This document shows, in pieces, positions 14,345 through 16,229 of a stretch of 16,229 nt of DNA. The notes below the pieces were generated by a model. The model was given only the letters and a program-made list of their open reading frames with translations, ran no database searches and was not told the DNA's origin. How positions within the stretch are numbered: position 1 is the first letter of the stretch; every line of letters begins with the position of its first letter. This DNA is from Rickettsiales bacterium. Its GTDB lineage: Bacteria > Pseudomonadota > Alphaproteobacteria > Rickettsiales > Deianiraeaceae. Made by a program: the position numbers and the translations under genes. Where the stretch lies: contig CANDYN010000014.1 in the NCBI GenBank assembly GCA_947424985.1, positions 1 through 16,229 of the forward strand. Direction: 5' to 3'.

Positions 14345-14632
14345 ATGAATACAACGCAAACTTCTAATGTAGCTATTTCTGGAATAGCTAAGAAAGTCCT
14401 TTCGATAGTAAAAACTCATTCAGTTTTTGCAAAACAGAATAGCAAGAATTCAGACATATCGTTGTCTGCAATTAGTTATATGGATGCACCAACTTTGAAA
14501 AATTTTCTGACTGATGCATCAAGAAAGATAATGGGCTTGAGACATACGGGGGTTCCTGAAGAAATTCAGCAAGCGATTGAAAAGCATGTTAAGATCTCTA
14601 GATTTCTTGGTTTGCTACCGTTTATAAAATAA
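14345..14632 (+). CDS. rpsR: 30S ribosomal protein S18 (divergent)
   Basis: The C-terminal half is recognisable: YMDAPTLKNFLTDASRKIMGLRHTGVPEEIQQAI (45-78) followed by ISRFLGLLPFIK, matching the S18 pattern IDYKDVxxLxxFIxxxGKIxxRRxTGxxxxxQRxLxxAIKRARxxALLPF. Position in the rpsF-rpsR-rplI order supports the call. Unusual points: the N-terminal basic RRRKxC(R/K)FC segment is missing, replaced by residues 1-40 of no recognised motif, and the rRNA-binding AIKRAR helix reads AIEKHVKISR. At 95 aa it is longer than typical short S18 (about 75-80). The start is fixed by the 12-nt spacer (TTTAAGTTTTTT) after the rpsF stop. Confidence 0.88.
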   Translation: MNTTQTSNVAISGIAKKVLSIVKTHSVFAKQNSKNSDISLSAISYMDAPTLKNFLTDASRKIMGLRHTGVPEEIQQAIEKHVKISRFLGLLPFIK

Positions 14633-14644
14633 TTTTTTATACCT

Positions 14645-15130
14645 ATGTTCGTTGATATAATACTTTTAAAATCTGTGGATACTCTTGGGAGTGTATCTGA
14701 TGTTGTTCGAGTCAAGATGGGTTATGCAAAAAATTTCCTTATAAGAATGGGTTTTGCTGTTTTGGCTAATAAGAAAAACATTGCTGAAATAGATGCTAAA
14801 AAATCCGAATTAAGTTTGCGTGATGAGGCAAATAAAGATCTTGCAAAGTCCTTGAAGGCCTCATGTGATAATATTTCAATAGTATTGCAGAAATCTGCGA
14901 TACAAAATGGAAGACTGTATGGGTCTATTTCTGCAAAAGAAATAACTGAAGCTCTACTTGAGGCTTGTAAAAGAACATCGCTTGATGTTAAGCCTGAAGT
15001 TTTTGCTTTTGTACAAACATCTGGAATTCGGTTGTCAAGTGATATAAAATATATTGGTGAATACAAAGCTTTTATGGTTTTATATGGAGATATATCTTTG
15101 TCTTTCAATATAATTGTTGAGCATAAATAA
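14645..15130 (+). CDS. rplI: 50S ribosomal protein L9
   Basis: L9 is a two-domain protein on the 50S near the L1 stalk that restrains forward slippage and helps fidelity. The N-terminal domain has the hallmark segment VKMGYAKNFLIRMGFAVLANKKNI (23-46); a long helix (about 47-75) leads to the C-terminal domain with GRLYGSISAKEITEAL (89-104) and a late IKYIGEYKAFMVLYGDIS. Length (161 aa) is close to normal. Near the N-terminus it reads MFVDIILLKSVDTLGSVSDVV, slightly extended from the usual MQVILLxDVxxLGxxGDVV. It is the last gene of the ribosomal block; the 12-nt gap from rpsR is TTTTTTATACCT. I see no convincing terminator hairpin directly after it. Confidence 0.95.
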   Translation: MFVDIILLKSVDTLGSVSDVVRVKMGYAKNFLIRMGFAVLANKKNIAEIDAKKSELSLRDEANKDLAKSLKASCDNISIVLQKSAIQNGRLYGSISAKEITEALLEACKRTSLDVKPEVFAFVQTSGIRLSSDIKYIGEYKAFMVLYGDISLSFNIIVEHK

Positions 15131-15364
15131 AAAAAATTGATTTGTAAGAGATACGCTCGCTTTTTTGGTTCCCGAGTAGTCCGTTGTTTTAAACTGGTAA
15201 TTGTAAAAAACTATTATCAAGTTCTGCATTTGGGAAATGTCGGTAGTATCTAGTACTTTAACTATCGCTTTGTTGCAATTTGCTGTATGATCCAATCTGG
15301 GGGTATCTGTTAGTAAATTGCAACTAAATAAGATTTTGATTTCATCTTTATATTAATCAAAGCT
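15131..15364. other. Intergenic region with several possible hairpins; candidate structured RNA or decayed gene
   Basis: The 234-bp gap between rplI and the convergent gene is less AT-rich than other gaps here. I can draw successive stems: GCTCG/CGAGT (15155-15177, one G.U), ACTGGTAAT/ATTATCAAGT (15193-15222, one bulge), CATTT/AAATG (15227-15239), CGGTAGT/ACTATCG (15241-15267, one G.U) and GTTGCAATTT/AAATTGCAAC (15272-15324, perfect 10 bp). On the minus strand an open frame also crosses the region (about 15345 to 15083), lacking a convincing start and running antisense into rplI. No tRNA, tmRNA, SRP or RNase P signature is recognised. Confidence 0.3.
15335..15361 (-). terminator. Weak stem-loop after the 245-aa gene
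   Basis: TTTGATT (15335-15341) pairs perfectly with AATCAAA (15355-15361) around a 13-nt loop, just past the stop of the minus-strand gene. It is followed on the minus strand by ATCTTATTTAG, which is U-containing but not a U-run, so a terminator function is uncertain. Confidence 0.2.
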
Positions 15365-16102
15365 TCATTCTTGTCTTTCAGAAATATCTGGTAGACTTTT
15401 AAGCTTTATATATAGCAAAAAATCATGTACAATGTCTAACTCGTAATCATCAAGTGCTTTTCCATTCTTTAGTTTATCTCTAATTTTTATTCCATTAAAA
15501 AATTTTTCTTCAGAGCTAGGTATGCAATTAAGTGCAAATTTTAACATTTTTCCCGTTAATTTTTCTCCTTTTGTTAATTTATGCTCAATATATTCACACT
15601 TTTCATAAATTCCAGCTATATTTTTATGCATGATTTCATTGGCTTGTTTATCAAATAGTTGTTCCACAGATCTTAGCTGTTCCAATTCTACTTCGAAATA
15701 TTCTCTAAGCCAAACTTGTTTAAATATTTCCAATTTATTCTCATGACTAACGGTTGTTTTGCTATCATGCTCTACTTCGGCAATATACAACTTCCAATCT
15801 TCTATCGAGATTTTATCTTGATTATCAAATAATAACTTTGCAAGTTCCAATTCTACTTCGGAAGCTTTCAATAAATCAGTCCATTTACTGAAACCAGCCA
15901 TGTATGCAATGAGATCTTGAGCTTTCATTAAGCCGAAATTATCTTCATTTTCGTCGAAGCTTGCGAGGATACCATCTACATTAAAATATTTTGGATTATA
16001 TTTGTAGCAAGAGTCGCCATTTTTATCAATATATGGTGTTTTGGTTTTATAATCTTTTGAGAGTTTTTTTGCTTGAAGTTTGAAATGTTCAATGTACGTC
16101 AT
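15365..16102 (-). CDS. Uncharacterised 245-aa soluble protein
   Basis: A mostly helical, charged cytoplasmic protein with no signal peptide or membrane segment. The first 100 residues (HFKLQAKKLSKDYKTKTP, YNPKYFNVDGILASFDENEDNF, AQDLIAYMAGFSKWTDLLKAS) form a recognisable unit: the I-A-x-x-x-G-F-x-x-W-x-x-L core resembles a small N-terminal module seen, as far as I recall, in hypothetical proteins of Bacteroidetes and other bacteria. The middle (about 110-170) looks like amphipathic helices, and the C-terminal portion is Lys/Leu-rich. I know no function. It is monocistronic, convergent to the ribosomal block, and has its own near-consensus promoter. Horizontal acquisition is possible but rests only on that recollection. 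Confidence 0.7.
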   Translation of the reverse strand: MTYIEHFKLQAKKLSKDYKTKTPYIDKNGDSCYKYNPKYFNVDGILASFDENEDNFGLMKAQDLIAYMAGFSKWTDLLKASEVELELAKLLFDNQDKISIEDWKLYIAEVEHDSKTTVSHENKLEIFKQVWLREYFEVELEQLRSVEQLFDKQANEIMHKNIAGIYEKCEYIEHKLTKGEKLTGKMLKFALNCIPSSEEKFFNGIKIRDKLKNGKALDDYELDIVHDFLLYIKLKSLPDISERQE

Positions 16103-16187
16103 AAATATAAAATAAAACTATAAACTACTAATTTACGGCTTATAAAATATTTGCACAAACGTACAGGCTCGCCAAGAGCACGCTGTA

Positions 16188-16215
16188 TTTATAACAGAAG
16201 ATTCTTTAATGTCAA
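16188..16215 (-). promoter_or_regulatory. Sigma70-type promoter of the 245-aa gene
   Basis: On the minus strand TTGACA (16215-16210, perfect -35) and TATAAA (16193-16188, five of six) are separated by 16 bp. Initiation near 16181 gives a leader of roughly 78 nt to the ATG at 16102. An inverted repeat (16162-16187) overlaps the predicted start point. Confidence 0.6.
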
Positions 16216-16229
16216 GAAGAAAATTATTT

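Noticed and set aside
14722..15108. 128-aa open frame antisense to rplI
   Set aside because: It is the complement of a clearly recognisable L9 gene and has no promoter or motif of its own.
15140..15330. tRNA, tmRNA or SRP RNA in the gap after rplI
   Set aside because: I found no T-loop GTTCRA with matching arms, no CCA end, no ALAA-like tag and no SRP tetraloop motif.

Overview
The window is very AT-rich, densely packed bacterial DNA with many overlapping or nearly touching genes. The gene set (DnaE-type replicase, HscB, YbeY, DapA, ProC, a CHHC DsbA-like protein) fits an alphaproteobacterium, most likely a fast-evolving host-associated Rickettsiales/Holosporales-type lineage. Retained proC and dapA argue against the most reduced obligate intracellular forms; a Deianiraeaceae-like rickettsial is possible, but this is inference from gene content and divergence only. 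No rRNA, tRNA or CRISPR array is visible.

Layout. 1-766 (+): the 3' end of an unrecognised gene overlapping ybeY. 759-2863 (-): an NhaC-family antiporter and a family 2 glycosyltransferase sharing an ATGA overlap; the latter runs convergently into ybeY. 2967-7791 (+): dnaE, hscB and proC joined by two ATGA overlaps. 7788-9997 (-): an outer-membrane barrel protein, a DsbA-like oxidoreductase and dapA as a three-gene unit behind a near-consensus promoter at 10018-10046. 10065-12167: a complete IS1595-type insertion sequence (transposase plus a P63C-domain passenger gene) with 23-bp ends and a perfect 8-bp target duplication. 12262-15130 (+): a seven-gene ribosomal protein block, rpsL-rpsG-rpmI-rplT-rpsF-rpsR-rplI, that merges pieces of three usually separate operons. 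15131-15364: a gap with several possible hairpins. 15365-16102 (-): an uncharacterised 245-aa protein with its own promoter.

Most notable observations. Ribosomal genes and dapA lack Shine-Dalgarno sequences; most of these starts share a leader of about 12 nt made of a run of Ts followed by six bases. S12 has Ile in place of the conserved Pro at position 91, a classic streptomycin/decoding site. S18, S7 and L35 are unusually altered at their termini. The insertion sequence landed exactly between the divergent omp-dsb-dapA and ribosomal units. Together these suggest a lineage with a drifting translation apparatus and rearranged core operons.
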